This document shows, piece by piece, positions 46,702 through 54,502 of a stretch of DNA of 64,000 nucleotides. The DNA is from Streptomyces sp. NBC_00414 (lineage in GTDB: Bacteria; Actinomycetota; Actinomycetes; Streptomycetales; Streptomycetaceae), in assembly GCF_036038375.1 (NCBI RefSeq), contig NZ_CP107935.1:2418001-2482000 (forward strand). The letters are read 5' to 3'. Positions within the stretch are counted from its first letter, which is position 1. The number at the start of each line of letters is the position of its first letter. The translations under genes and the position numbers were made by a program. The notes below the pieces were generated by a model. That model saw only the letters and a program-made list of their open reading frames with translations. It searched no databases and was not told the origin of the DNA.

Positions 46702-49563
46702 GTGCGACGGGATTTCGAAGAGCCTGTCAGACCCCGTTCCGAGCAGGTCATCGGGCGGGAGGAACTGCTCGTACGAGCACGTGGCCAGCTCTCCAGAGGG
46801 GGCAGCCTCCTCTTGCACGGTCCGCCCGGAATAGGAAAGTCGACCGTCCTGCGGGCAATTACTGGGGAATACGCCGAATCGGCCCGGACCGTGTTGCGCT
46901 GCGCGGCCACCGAGTCCGAATCGCATCTCCCCTTCCTGGCGCTGGTCGATCTGCTCGGCCTGGTCGCCGGCGAGGTCGCGGACGCGCTGCCCGCACCGCA
47001 GCAGGCCGCGCTCGAAGCGGCGCTCACCGGGCGCGCCGAGTCGTCCCAGCACCAGGACGGCCTGGCGCTACGGCTCGCCGTGCTGTCGGTGCTGCGCGCG
47101 CTGGCGGCCAAGGGGCCCGTCCTCCTGGTCGCCGACGATCTGCAGTGGCTGGACGCGCCGAGCGCCGAGCTGCTGGCGTTCGCCGCCCGCCGCCTGGGCG
47201 GCATGCCGGTGCGGATGCTCGGCGCGGTGCGTACCGGGACGGAACCGAAGGAGCAGGAGCACGACCCGTATCTACGCGCGTATCCGCCGGAGACGCTCGC
47301 ATTGAGGCTTCCCCCGCTGTCCCGGCCGCAGACCTCCGAGCTGCTCGGCGTCCGCGGATACACCGGTCTGCGCCGCTCGACCCTGCGGGACATCCACCAC
47401 ACCAGCGGCGGCAACCCCCTGTTCGCGCTGGAGCTCGGCCGTGCCCTGGCCGAGAGCCCGACGCCGCCCCGGCCCGGCGAGCCGCTGCCCGTGCCGACCT
47501 CGCTGCGTGCCCTCGTGCTCAGCCGTCTGGAGCTGCTGTCCGCCGAGGCCCGGCAGACGCTTCTCGTGGCGAGCGCGGGGGCCCGCCCCACCCAGTCTTT
47601 GCTGGGGTCCGCGGGCCGTACGAACGCGGAGTCGGAGATCGCCCTCGCGGCCTCGCTCGGGCTGGTCGCGGCCCAGGGCCAGGACGGTCAGGGCCCGGAC
47701 GGCCAGGAGGGTGCCGTGCGGTTCGCGCATCCCCTCGTCTCGGCCGCGCTGTACGCCCAGGCGACACCGCAGGAACGGCGGGCCGCCCATGCCGCCCTGT
47801 CCACGGCCGCCTCCGAGCCGATCGAGCGGGCCCGGCATCTCGCGCTGGCCACCACCGGCACCGACGAGCAGGTCGCGGCCCGGCTCTCCGAGGCGGCGGC
47901 ACTGGCCCGGGACCGCGGCGCGCCCTCGGTCGCGGCCCAGCTCGGGCTGCTCGCCGCCCGGCACACCCCGGCGGACGGCAGGCCCGGCGCGGACGAGCGG
48001 CGGTTGCGGTCCGCCGAGGACGCGCTGACCTCCGGCGAGATCGACCTGGCCCGCGAGGTGGCCCGTGACGTCCTGGAACGGGCGACGGACCCGGCGGTCC
48101 GGGTGCGTGCCTGGATGGTCGTGATCGACTCGGCCGGGCAGGCGATGGCCGACGTCGAGGCGGTGTTCCCGCAGGCCCTCGCGGACGCGGGCGAGGATCC
48201 GCGGCTGCTGGCTCTGGTCCGCTACCAACTGGCGTGGCGGGCGCTGCTGGTGGAGGGCGCGATGGGCAAGGGCCGCGAGGAGGCGGCCCGCGCGGCCCGA
48301 CTGGCGGCCACGGCGGGCGACCGCAGCACGGAACTGCTCGCCCTGTCCTTCCAGGCCCAGATGGAGACCCTGATGGGTCACCCCGCGGCCCCGGTGACGC
48401 TGGAGAAGGCCCTCGCGGAACCGCAGGACCTGCGGGTGGCCTGCGACCACAACGGCGCGGGCGCCACCCGTTTCCGCTGGCTGATCATGAGCGACCAGCT
48501 CACCGACGCCCGGGTCTCGATCACCCGGCTGCTCGGCGAGGTCCGCAGGCGCGGCATCGTCGAGAGCGAGGTGCACTTCCTGCGCGGGCTCGCCGAGACC
48601 GAACTGCGGTCCGGGCACTGCGGGCGGGCGCTCGACCTCGCCCACGAGAGTCTGCGGCTCGCCCGGGACACCGGCATCGGCGAGGCCGCGGGCAACATGT
48701 TCACCTCGCTCGCCGAGGCCGCGGGCGGCGATGTGCACCGGGCGCTCGTGCTGGCAGGCGACGCGGTGCGCCGCGCCGAGGACGACGGCGACCTGATCTA
48801 CCTCTCGCGAGCCCTGGGGGCGCTCGGACACGCGCAGCTGGTGGCCGGGGACGCCGCCGGCACGGTCCACTCCCTGCGCAGGGCGCGGGAGTTGGAGCAG
48901 GGGCTCGGCATCTCCGACCCTGCGCGCGGCCGTTGGCACGGCGACCTCGCCGAGGCGCTCGTCCTCATCGGCGAACCGGCGGAGGCGCAGGACGTCATCA
49001 CCGCGACGCGCGAGCACGCGGTCCGGCTGCGGCGGGCGAGCGTTCTGGCCGTACTGGACCGGGCCGAGGCCCTGGTGAAGGCCGCGACCGGTCAACACGA
49101 GGCGGCTGAGCGGCAGTTGACGTCAGCGCAGGACCGGCTGGCGCAGCTCGGCTACGGACTCGAAGAGGCGCGGGCCGCCTTCGCGCTGGCCCGGCTGCGC
49201 GCGGAGCAGTCGGGGCGGGGCTCGTACGACGAGGCGGCGCGGCTGTTCCGGCGCTGCAGGGCGATGCCGTGGCTGCGCCAACTGGAGGCGATCTCGGCGG
49301 CGGCCTCGGCCCCCGCCTCCACCGCCGTCTCCGCGCCGACGGCCCCCGAGTCGGTGCTGCCGCATCTCGACCGGCTGGCCTCGACGGAACGTCAGGTCGC
49401 GGCGCTCGTCCTGGAGGGCGCCACGAACCGCGAGATCGCCGCACGCCTGTTCATCAGCGTGAAGACGGTCGAGGCGACCCTCACCCGCGTCTACCGAAAA
49501 CTGGGCATCCGCTCCCGGGTGGACATAGTAAGACTGGCAGCAGGCCAACACCGAGGAGACTGA
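46702..49563 (+). CDS. Large ATP-binding LuxR (LAL) regulator
   Basis: A 953-residue LAL regulator. Walker A is LHGPPGIGKS near residue 40, Walker B VLLVADDLQWLD near 140; a long alpha-helical TPR-like middle follows, and the LuxR helix-turn-helix ends the protein (LASTERQVAALVLEGATNREIAARLF, SVKTVEATLTRVYRKLGI). I choose the GTG at 46702, with AAGGGAG eight bases upstream, over the TTG at 46684. The 154-base region before it is unusually AT-rich for this genome (CATAAT at 46661), fitting a promoter. Targets are unknown. Confidence 0.92.
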   Translation: MRRDFEEPVRPRSEQVIGREELLVRARGQLSRGGSLLLHGPPGIGKSTVLRAITGEYAESARTVLRCAATESESHLPFLALVDLLGLVAGEVADALPAPQQAALEAALTGRAESSQHQDGLALRLAVLSVLRALAAKGPVLLVADDLQWLDAPSAELLAFAARRLGGMPVRMLGAVRTGTEPKEQEHDPYLRAYPPETLALRLPPLSRPQTSELLGVRGYTGLRRSTLRDIHHTSGGNPLFALELGRALAESPTPPRPGEPLPVPTSLRALVLSRLELLSAEARQTLLVASAGARPTQSLLGSAGRTNAESEIALAASLGLVAAQGQDGQGPDGQEGAVRFAHPLVSAALYAQATPQERRAAHAALSTAASEPIERARHLALATTGTDEQVAARLSEAAALARDRGAPSVAAQLGLLAARHTPADGRPGADERRLRSAEDALTSGEIDLAREVARDVLERATDPAVRVRAWMVVIDSAGQAMADVEAVFPQALADAGEDPRLLALVRYQLAWRALLVEGAMGKGREEAARAARLAATAGDRSTELLALSFQAQMETLMGHPAAPVTLEKALAEPQDLRVACDHNGAGATRFRWLIMSDQLTDARVSITRLLGEVRRRGIVESEVHFLRGLAETELRSGHCGRALDLAHESLRLARDTGIGEAAGNMFTSLAEAAGGDVHRALVLAGDAVRRAEDDGDLIYLSRALGALGHAQLVAGDAAGTVHSLRRARELEQGLGISDPARGRWHGDLAEALVLIGEPAEAQDVITATREHAVRLRRASVLAVLDRAEALVKAATGQHEAAERQLTSAQDRLAQLGYGLEEARAAFALARLRAEQSGRGSYDEAARLFRRCRAMPWLRQLEAISAAASAPASTAVSAPTAPESVLPHLDRLASTERQVAALVLEGATNREIAARLFISVKTVEATLTRVYRKLGIRSRVDIVRLAAGQHRGD

Positions 49564-49600
49564 ACACCCGCCCCTTGACAGGCACTTGACCGCCTGACGC

Positions 49601-49647
49601 CGTTCCCCGCGCCCCCAGCTGCGGACCCCCTGGGGGTGCGGGGAACG
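49601..49647 (+). terminator. Hairpin after the LAL regulator
   Basis: Arms of 17 bases (CGTTCCCCGCGCCCCCA, 49601-49617, and its complement with one mismatch, 49631-49647) follow the stop by 38 bases. The arms are inverted copies of the repeat family 1 core, so this hairpin is built from the dispersed element. Confidence 0.65.
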
Positions 49648-49772
49648 ACGCAATCCTTAGGCATTCAAGGGGCGCGGGGAACGGCGCAGTCTTGTCGCTT
49701 TTCAGGGGCGCGGGGAACGGCGCAATCTTTTGCCTTCAGGGGCGCGGGGAACGGCGCGACAAGCCCCCACCG
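49632..49772. repeat. Dispersed GC-rich repeat family 1, block C
   Basis: Four tandem copies of GGGGCGCGGGGAACGGCGC with variable tails start at 49632, 49669, 49705 and 49739 (periods 37, 36 and 34). They carry no repeat-spacer regularity of a CRISPR array. The rest of the 409-base gap holds the trypsin promoter region. Confidence 0.8.
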
Positions 49773-49830
49773 GCGGCCACCGGACACACAACCCCCAACC
49801 AGCCGGCCGCCAGGCCAGCCCAAGAAGATG

Positions 49831-49850
49831 ACCGAGGGTTATCCCTCGGT
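49831..49850. promoter_or_regulatory. Perfect dyad upstream of the trypsin gene
   Basis: ACCGAGGG and CCCTCGGT flank TTAT, 122 bases before the protease ATG. It may be a regulator site; a GGGAGTTCCC element follows at 49861-49870. Confidence 0.4.
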
Positions 49851-49972
49851 AACTGCCGCAGGGAGTTCCCTCATTGGGCAGACCCCCGCTCAACTCCTAG
49901 CGTGAGACCCGCCCCGCAGGCCGTCGCACCACCCCACAGTGCATCCCCCCACCGGCACTCCTGAGGAGATCC

Positions 49973-50764
49973 ATGTTCGGGCTCACCCTTGCCAAGAAGG
50001 CCGCCGCCGTCACCGCGGCGGTCGCCGCCGCGGCGACGACCTGTCTTCTCGGCGCGACCACCGCAACTGCCGCTCCCCAGCCCATCGTCGGCGGTTCGAC
50101 GACCACGGCCGCCGCGTACCCGTACGTCATGCAGATCACCACCGCCTCGCAGAGCCAGTTCTGCGGCGGCACCCTCGTGTCGGCCACCAAGGTGGTCACC
50201 GCGGCCCACTGCATGGTCGGCGAGACCCCGAGCGGTATCCGCGTCGTGGGCGGCCGTACGTACCGCAACGGCACCAACGGCACCGTCGCCCAGGTCAGCA
50301 AGATATGGATCAACCCCAGCTACACGGACGCCGAGGAGGGCGACGACGTCGCCGTCCTGACCCTGTCGTCGTCCATGCCGTACACGCCGATCAGCTACGT
50401 CTCCGCCTCCGAGACCAGCCTCTACACGGCCGGCACCACCGCCCGCATCCTCGGCTGGGGCACCACCAGCTCGGGCGGCTCGTCCTCCAACCAGCTGCGT
50501 ACGGCCACGGTTCCGACCGTGTCCAACTCCACCTGCTCCTCGGCGTACGGCTCGTCGTACATCGCCTCCGACATGGTCTGCGCGGGCTACACCTCCGGCG
50601 GCGTGGACACCTGCCAGGGCGACAGCGGCGGCCCGCTCATCATCGGCGGCAAGCTCGCCGGCATCACCTCGTGGGGCTACGGCTGCGCGGACGCCGGCTA
50701 CCCGGGCGTCTACACCCGCCTGACGACGTTCTCCAGCCTCGTGACGGCGCAGGTCAACTCCTAG
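49973..50764 (+). CDS. Secreted trypsin-like serine protease (S1A)
   Basis: A 263-residue exported protease. After a signal peptide (to about residue 33, ATTATA) and a short propeptide APQP, the mature N-terminus is IVGG (38-41), as in Streptomyces trypsins. The triad is H79 (TAAHC), D125 (DDVAVL) and S218 (GDSGGP); D212, six residues before the Ser, sets trypsin specificity for Arg/Lys. Six Cys fit three disulfides. GAGGAG precedes the ATG. It is ended by a strong hairpin. Confidence 0.95.
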   Translation: MFGLTLAKKAAAVTAAVAAAATTCLLGATTATAAPQPIVGGSTTTAAAYPYVMQITTASQSQFCGGTLVSATKVVTAAHCMVGETPSGIRVVGGRTYRNGTNGTVAQVSKIWINPSYTDAEEGDDVAVLTLSSSMPYTPISYVSASETSLYTAGTTARILGWGTTSSGGSSSNQLRTATVPTVSNSTCSSAYGSSYIASDMVCAGYTSGGVDTCQGDSGGPLIIGGKLAGITSWGYGCADAGYPGVYTRLTTFSSLVTAQVNS

Positions 50765-50813
50765 TCCGAGGGATCCACCCCGAGTACTCCCTGAGCGCGA
50801 CTCAGGTAGAGCC

Positions 50814-50856
50814 AGGGGGCGTTGCGGGCCTCCACGAGCGGCCCGCAACGCCCCCT
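50814..50856 (+). terminator. Strong hairpin after the trypsin gene
   Basis: AGGGGGCGTTGCGGGCC and its perfect complement form 17-base arms around nine bases, 50 bases past the stop. Confidence 0.85.
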
Positions 50857-50931
50857 ATCCACATGCCCGGCCGCATCGGACCGCCTCACCGCCGGACAGC
50901 CTCGCCTCCCCACATCCGCCCCTCGGCTTCG

Positions 50932-52047
50932 TCAGCCTCGTACGACGGTGCCGAACCGGATGTCGTACGAGGGCGCACCGCTCAGCATCGCGAGCATGCG
51001 CGCCGCCTCCTCGGTCACCTCCTCGCGCTGCCGCTCGGTGAGCGTGCCGAAGGGCTCGACGGTGAGCACGGCCCGGTCGCCGGTCTCCTCCAGCCGCCAC
51101 AGGCCCGCCAGGAACCCGTCGACGAGCAGGGTGCAGTACGCCTGGTTGCCCTGCCAGGTACGGCCCTTGTAGTCGGTGGACACCACCCGGGAGCGGTCGG
51201 CGTGCGAGAGGAGCAGGTTGTCGAACTCGGGCAGCAGGCGCACCGGCGCCGGGGTGTCCGCGTCCGGGCGGGGCGCGTCCGGCAGGTCGAAGAGCTCGAC
51301 ACCGTGCTCGTCGACGAAGGTGACCAGCTGGGGCCGCAGCCGTTCGAAGGCCTCGCGCAGCCGGGTCAGGCCGGCCCAGGTCTGCATGTCCTTGACGGAG
51401 GCGGGACCGAAGGCGGCGAGGTAGCGCAGGACGGTGGCGTCGGGGGCGGGAACCGGTTCGGCCCGCCTGCCGAGCCAGTGCTCGGCGGTGGTGAGCGCGA
51501 CCTGGCCGCTGCGGCCCCACAGTCCGCGCGGGGTGACCTGGACGAGGGGCAGCCGGCAGCGGGCGGCGATCGCCAGGGCCTGCGGATCGGCGTTTGGCCA
51601 CTCGGTGAGCAGCGCCTCCCGAAGCTGCTTCATCGTGCGCGGCTCGGCCTCGACCAGCTCCCGGCTGATCGCGGCGAGCCGGTCGAGGTCCACTCCGGTG
51701 AGCCCTTTGCGGAAGCCGTACAACTCCCTTTCCCGGGCGGCCTGTACGAGCGGACGCAGCGTCAGGCAGTCGTCGGCGGTGTGGGTGTGGATGGTTGACC
51801 GCATGGTGACGATGCGGACGACCTCTCGCGCCTCCATGGCGGCCGAGAGCTCCTCGGGCGTGAAGCCCTCCAGGCGGGCGGCGAGCGCGAGGTACGGGGG
51901 CTTCACGTTCTGCGCCTGGAGACCGACGAGGTGCTCGACGGCGTCCTTCGCGGACAGGGCGGCCCGGCGCAGGAGCAACTGCCGGGCGAGGGTCGCACGG
52001 TTCAGTTCACGGACGCTCAGTACGGGAGCGGTCGAGGTCTTCGTCAT
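50932..52047 (-). CDS. HTH_42 family protein, AlkZ-like DNA glycosylase
   Basis: A 371-residue winged-helix protein of the HTH_42 (formerly DUF1006) family, which includes AlkZ/YcaQ glycosylases that excise bulky adducts or open interstrand crosslinks. LVGLQAQNVKPPYLAL contains the Q-x-Q motif seen in the AlkZ branch; RSTIHTHTADDC, RLLPEFDNLLLSHADR and LVDGFLAGLWRLE are family blocks. I start at the ATG at 52047 (MTKTS); GGAG is only one base upstream. No biosynthetic cluster is adjacent, so a housekeeping role is as likely as self-resistance. Confidence 0.85.
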   Translation of the reverse strand: MTKTSTAPVLSVRELNRATLARQLLLRRAALSAKDAVEHLVGLQAQNVKPPYLALAARLEGFTPEELSAAMEAREVVRIVTMRSTIHTHTADDCLTLRPLVQAARERELYGFRKGLTGVDLDRLAAISRELVEAEPRTMKQLREALLTEWPNADPQALAIAARCRLPLVQVTPRGLWGRSGQVALTTAEHWLGRRAEPVPAPDATVLRYLAAFGPASVKDMQTWAGLTRLREAFERLRPQLVTFVDEHGVELFDLPDAPRPDADTPAPVRLLPEFDNLLLSHADRSRVVSTDYKGRTWQGNQAYCTLLVDGFLAGLWRLEETGDRAVLTVEPFGTLTERQREEVTEEAARMLAMLSGAPSYDIRFGTVVRG

Positions 52048-52265
52048 GCTCCGCACGCTACCGGGGCTTGCGGACACCCTCTGTCCGCAAGCCCGGCCGT
52101 TCCCTCCCCCATGGTGATCCCGCCCCCAAGGCCCTCCCCCTCTCCTTCCCCTTCCGCTCCCCGCCGCTCAGCCGCTCCGGCCATTTGACCCGTATATCCT
52201 GCCCGTGATCGGTAAGACAGGCGTGCGAACAGGCACGCGACACGTTCGACACGGAGGCAGCCGCG

Positions 52266-53438
52266 ATGCCGGAGCGCCGAGCCCGCCCCGTACCCGTCAC
52301 CAAGGGCAACCGGAAGTCGATGTGGCGACGCGCGGTGGCCATGCCCCCCGCCGCGCCGTCGGAACCCCCGGCACCCGGCCCCGCCCCGGCCGACGCGAAA
52401 ACGGACGCCGCGGAGTCCGGCAGCGTCGTACAGGCGGCTCTCTACCGCGACGGCGTGCGCGTCGCGACCCCCGCTTCCCTCGCGGACACCTTCCGTGAGC
52501 TGCGCGACCAGCCGGACGGCATGGCGTGGATCGGTCTGGCCCGCCCCACGGAGAACGAGATCCTCACCCTGGCGGCCGAGTTCGACCTCCATCCGCTCGC
52601 CGTCGAGGACGCGATGGAGGCGCATCAGCGGCCCAAGCTGGAACGGTACGGCGAGACGCTCTTCGTCGTCCTGCGCGCCGCCCGCTACCTCGACGCGTCC
52701 GAGGAGGTCGACTTCGGCGAACTGCACGTGTTCCTCGGCCCCGACTTCCTCATCACCGTCCGGCACGGCGCCGCTCCCGACCTCTCCGCCGTGCGCCGCC
52801 GCATGGAGGAGACCCCGGAGCTCCTGAATCTCGGCCCCGAGGCGGTGCTGTACGCCATCCTCGACGCGGTCGTGGACGGCTACGCGCCGGTCGTCTCCGG
52901 TGTCCAGAACGACATCGACGAGATCGAGACCGAGGTCTTCGGCGGCGACCCCTGGGTCTCACGCCGCATCTACGAACTCTCCCGCGAGATGGTCGAGTTC
53001 CAGCGCGCCACCCGCCCCCTGGTCGGCATGCTGCACGGGCTGATGGCGGGCTTCGCCAAGTACGGCACCGACGAGGAGCTCCAGCGCTACCTCCGCGACG
53101 TCGCCGACCATGTCACGCACACCAGCGAACGCGTGGACGGTTTCCGCCAGGCCCTCACCGACATCCTCACCGTCAACGCGACGCTGGTGACCCAGCAACA
53201 GAACGCGGAGATGCGGGCGTTGGCGGAGGCGGGCTTCGAGCAGAACGAGGAGATCAAGAAGATCTCGTCCTGGGCCGCCATCCTCTTCGCCCCGACTCTC
53301 GTCGGCACGATCTACGGCATGAACTTCACGCACATGCCGGAGTTGCACTGGGCACTCGGATACCCCTTCGCGGTCGCCCTGATGGCGGTCGTCTGCACCA
53401 GCCTGTACGTCATCTTCAAGAAGCGGGACTGGCTCTGA
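52266..53438 (+). CDS. corA: CorA family magnesium/cobalt transporter
   Basis: A 390-residue membrane channel. The long cytoplasmic N-terminal domain has WIGLARPTENEI, LAVEDAMEAHQRPKLERY and VFLGPDFLITVRHG; two C-terminal helices flank the signature YGMNFTHMPEL (GMN), and the tail is FKKRDWL. A Pro/Ala-rich extension precedes the domain. GGAGG is nine bases before the ATG. Single gene after a pyrimidine-rich region. Confidence 0.95.
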   Translation: MPERRARPVPVTKGNRKSMWRRAVAMPPAAPSEPPAPGPAPADAKTDAAESGSVVQAALYRDGVRVATPASLADTFRELRDQPDGMAWIGLARPTENEILTLAAEFDLHPLAVEDAMEAHQRPKLERYGETLFVVLRAARYLDASEEVDFGELHVFLGPDFLITVRHGAAPDLSAVRRRMEETPELLNLGPEAVLYAILDAVVDGYAPVVSGVQNDIDEIETEVFGGDPWVSRRIYELSREMVEFQRATRPLVGMLHGLMAGFAKYGTDEELQRYLRDVADHVTHTSERVDGFRQALTDILTVNATLVTQQQNAEMRALAEAGFEQNEEIKKISSWAAILFAPTLVGTIYGMNFTHMPELHWALGYPFAVALMAVVCTSLYVIFKKRDWL

Positions 53439-53588
53439 GCGGCCGAGGGGCGGTGGCCGAGTACGTGTCGGCACGCACGGGCAGCCGCGGGGACAGAGAC
53501 AGGGGCGTCCACGGGACACCAGGACCCAGGACGCCCTGGTACCCGTCCGCGCACCTGTCCCACGTACAGCACACCCACGGAGACCGTC

Positions 53589-54353
53589 ATGGCGCCGCCG
53601 CTCGACGACTTGGGAACCGTCGTCCCCCTCCCCCGCCCGCCACGGCGGGTGGTGTCACTCGTGCCGTCGCTGACGGAGGCGATCGCGCACAGCCGGCCGG
53701 ACGTCCTCGTCGGGGCGACCGACTGGTGCACCCACCCCGGCGACCTCGACGTGACACGGGTGCGCGGCACCAAGAACCCGGACCGCGCGGCGATCGCCGG
53801 GCTGCGGCCGGATCTCGTGATCGCCAACAAGGAGGAGAACCGCGAGCTCGACGTCACCCGGCTGCGCGCCGCGGGGGTGCCGGTGTGGGTGACCGTCATC
53901 GAGACTCTCCCCCAGGCCCTGACCTCGCTCGAACGGATGTTCGTCGAGGCCCTGAGGGACCCCGTCCCTGACTGGCTCAGCGAGGCTCGGACCCTGTGGT
54001 CCGGTCCTCTGCCCGACGTCGCCGCGACCGTGGCGGTGCCGATCTGGCGGGATCCCTGGATGGTGGTCGGCAGCTCCACCTTCACCGGCGACCTGCTGCG
54101 CCGGGCCGGTCTCGCCAACGCGTTCGCCGCGCACGCGGACCGCTATCCGCACATGGCGCTGGAGCGGATCGACCGGCCGGACGTGGACTTCGTACTGCTG
54201 CCCGACGAGCCGTACACGTTCAGCGGGCAGGACGGCCCCGAGGCCTTCCGCCAGGCCCCGACACGCCTGGTGAGCGGCCGGCTGATCACCTGGTACGGAC
54301 CGTCGCTGCTCCAGGCGCACACCGTGCTGCACCAGGTCGCACAGGGGCACTGA
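53589..54353 (+). CDS. BtuF-like helical-backbone metal receptor without export signal
   Basis: A 254-residue protein of the periplasmic-binding family for cobalamin or Fe-siderophores (RVVSLVPSLTEAIAHSRPDVLVGATDWC, LRPDLVIANKEENR, VWVTVIETLPQAL, LITWYGPSLLQA). There is no signal peptide, lipobox or adjacent permease, so it is probably cytoplasmic. GGAGA precedes the ATG. It lies 150 bases upstream of IcmF, a B12-dependent enzyme, which hints at cobalamin or another tetrapyrrole as ligand, but this is inference. Confidence 0.84.
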   Translation: MAPPLDDLGTVVPLPRPPRRVVSLVPSLTEAIAHSRPDVLVGATDWCTHPGDLDVTRVRGTKNPDRAAIAGLRPDLVIANKEENRELDVTRLRAAGVPVWVTVIETLPQALTSLERMFVEALRDPVPDWLSEARTLWSGPLPDVAATVAVPIWRDPWMVVGSSTFTGDLLRRAGLANAFAAHADRYPHMALERIDRPDVDFVLLPDEPYTFSGQDGPEAFRQAPTRLVSGRLITWYGPSLLQAHTVLHQVAQGH

Positions 54354-54433
54354 GCGCACACCGGGCCCTCGACGCAAGCCGCCCGCTCCATCCTCTTCCG
54401 CGCTTCCGGTCACACCGCCTCCCCGCAAAGTAC

Positions 54434-54482
54434 TAGGACGTCCTACTATCTTCGGTGTGAGTACTCTTCCGAACTCTTCCGA
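54434..54482 (+). promoter_or_regulatory. icmF promoter region: palindrome, -10 and direct repeat
   Basis: TAGGACGTCCTA (54434-54445) is a perfect 12-base palindrome immediately before a TACTAT -10 (54444-54449). Two exact ACTCTTCCGA units (54463-54482) follow, one helical turn apart, just before the ribosome binding site. A repressor or activator site is likely; the regulator is unknown. Confidence 0.6.
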
Positions 54483-54502
54483 TGTGCTTGGGAAGGCCCC
54501 CC

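Noticed and set aside
49632..49772. Possible CRISPR array
   Set aside because: Repeat units are degenerate, periods differ, the tails between cores are short, and no cas gene is present. The core is a dispersed genomic repeat.
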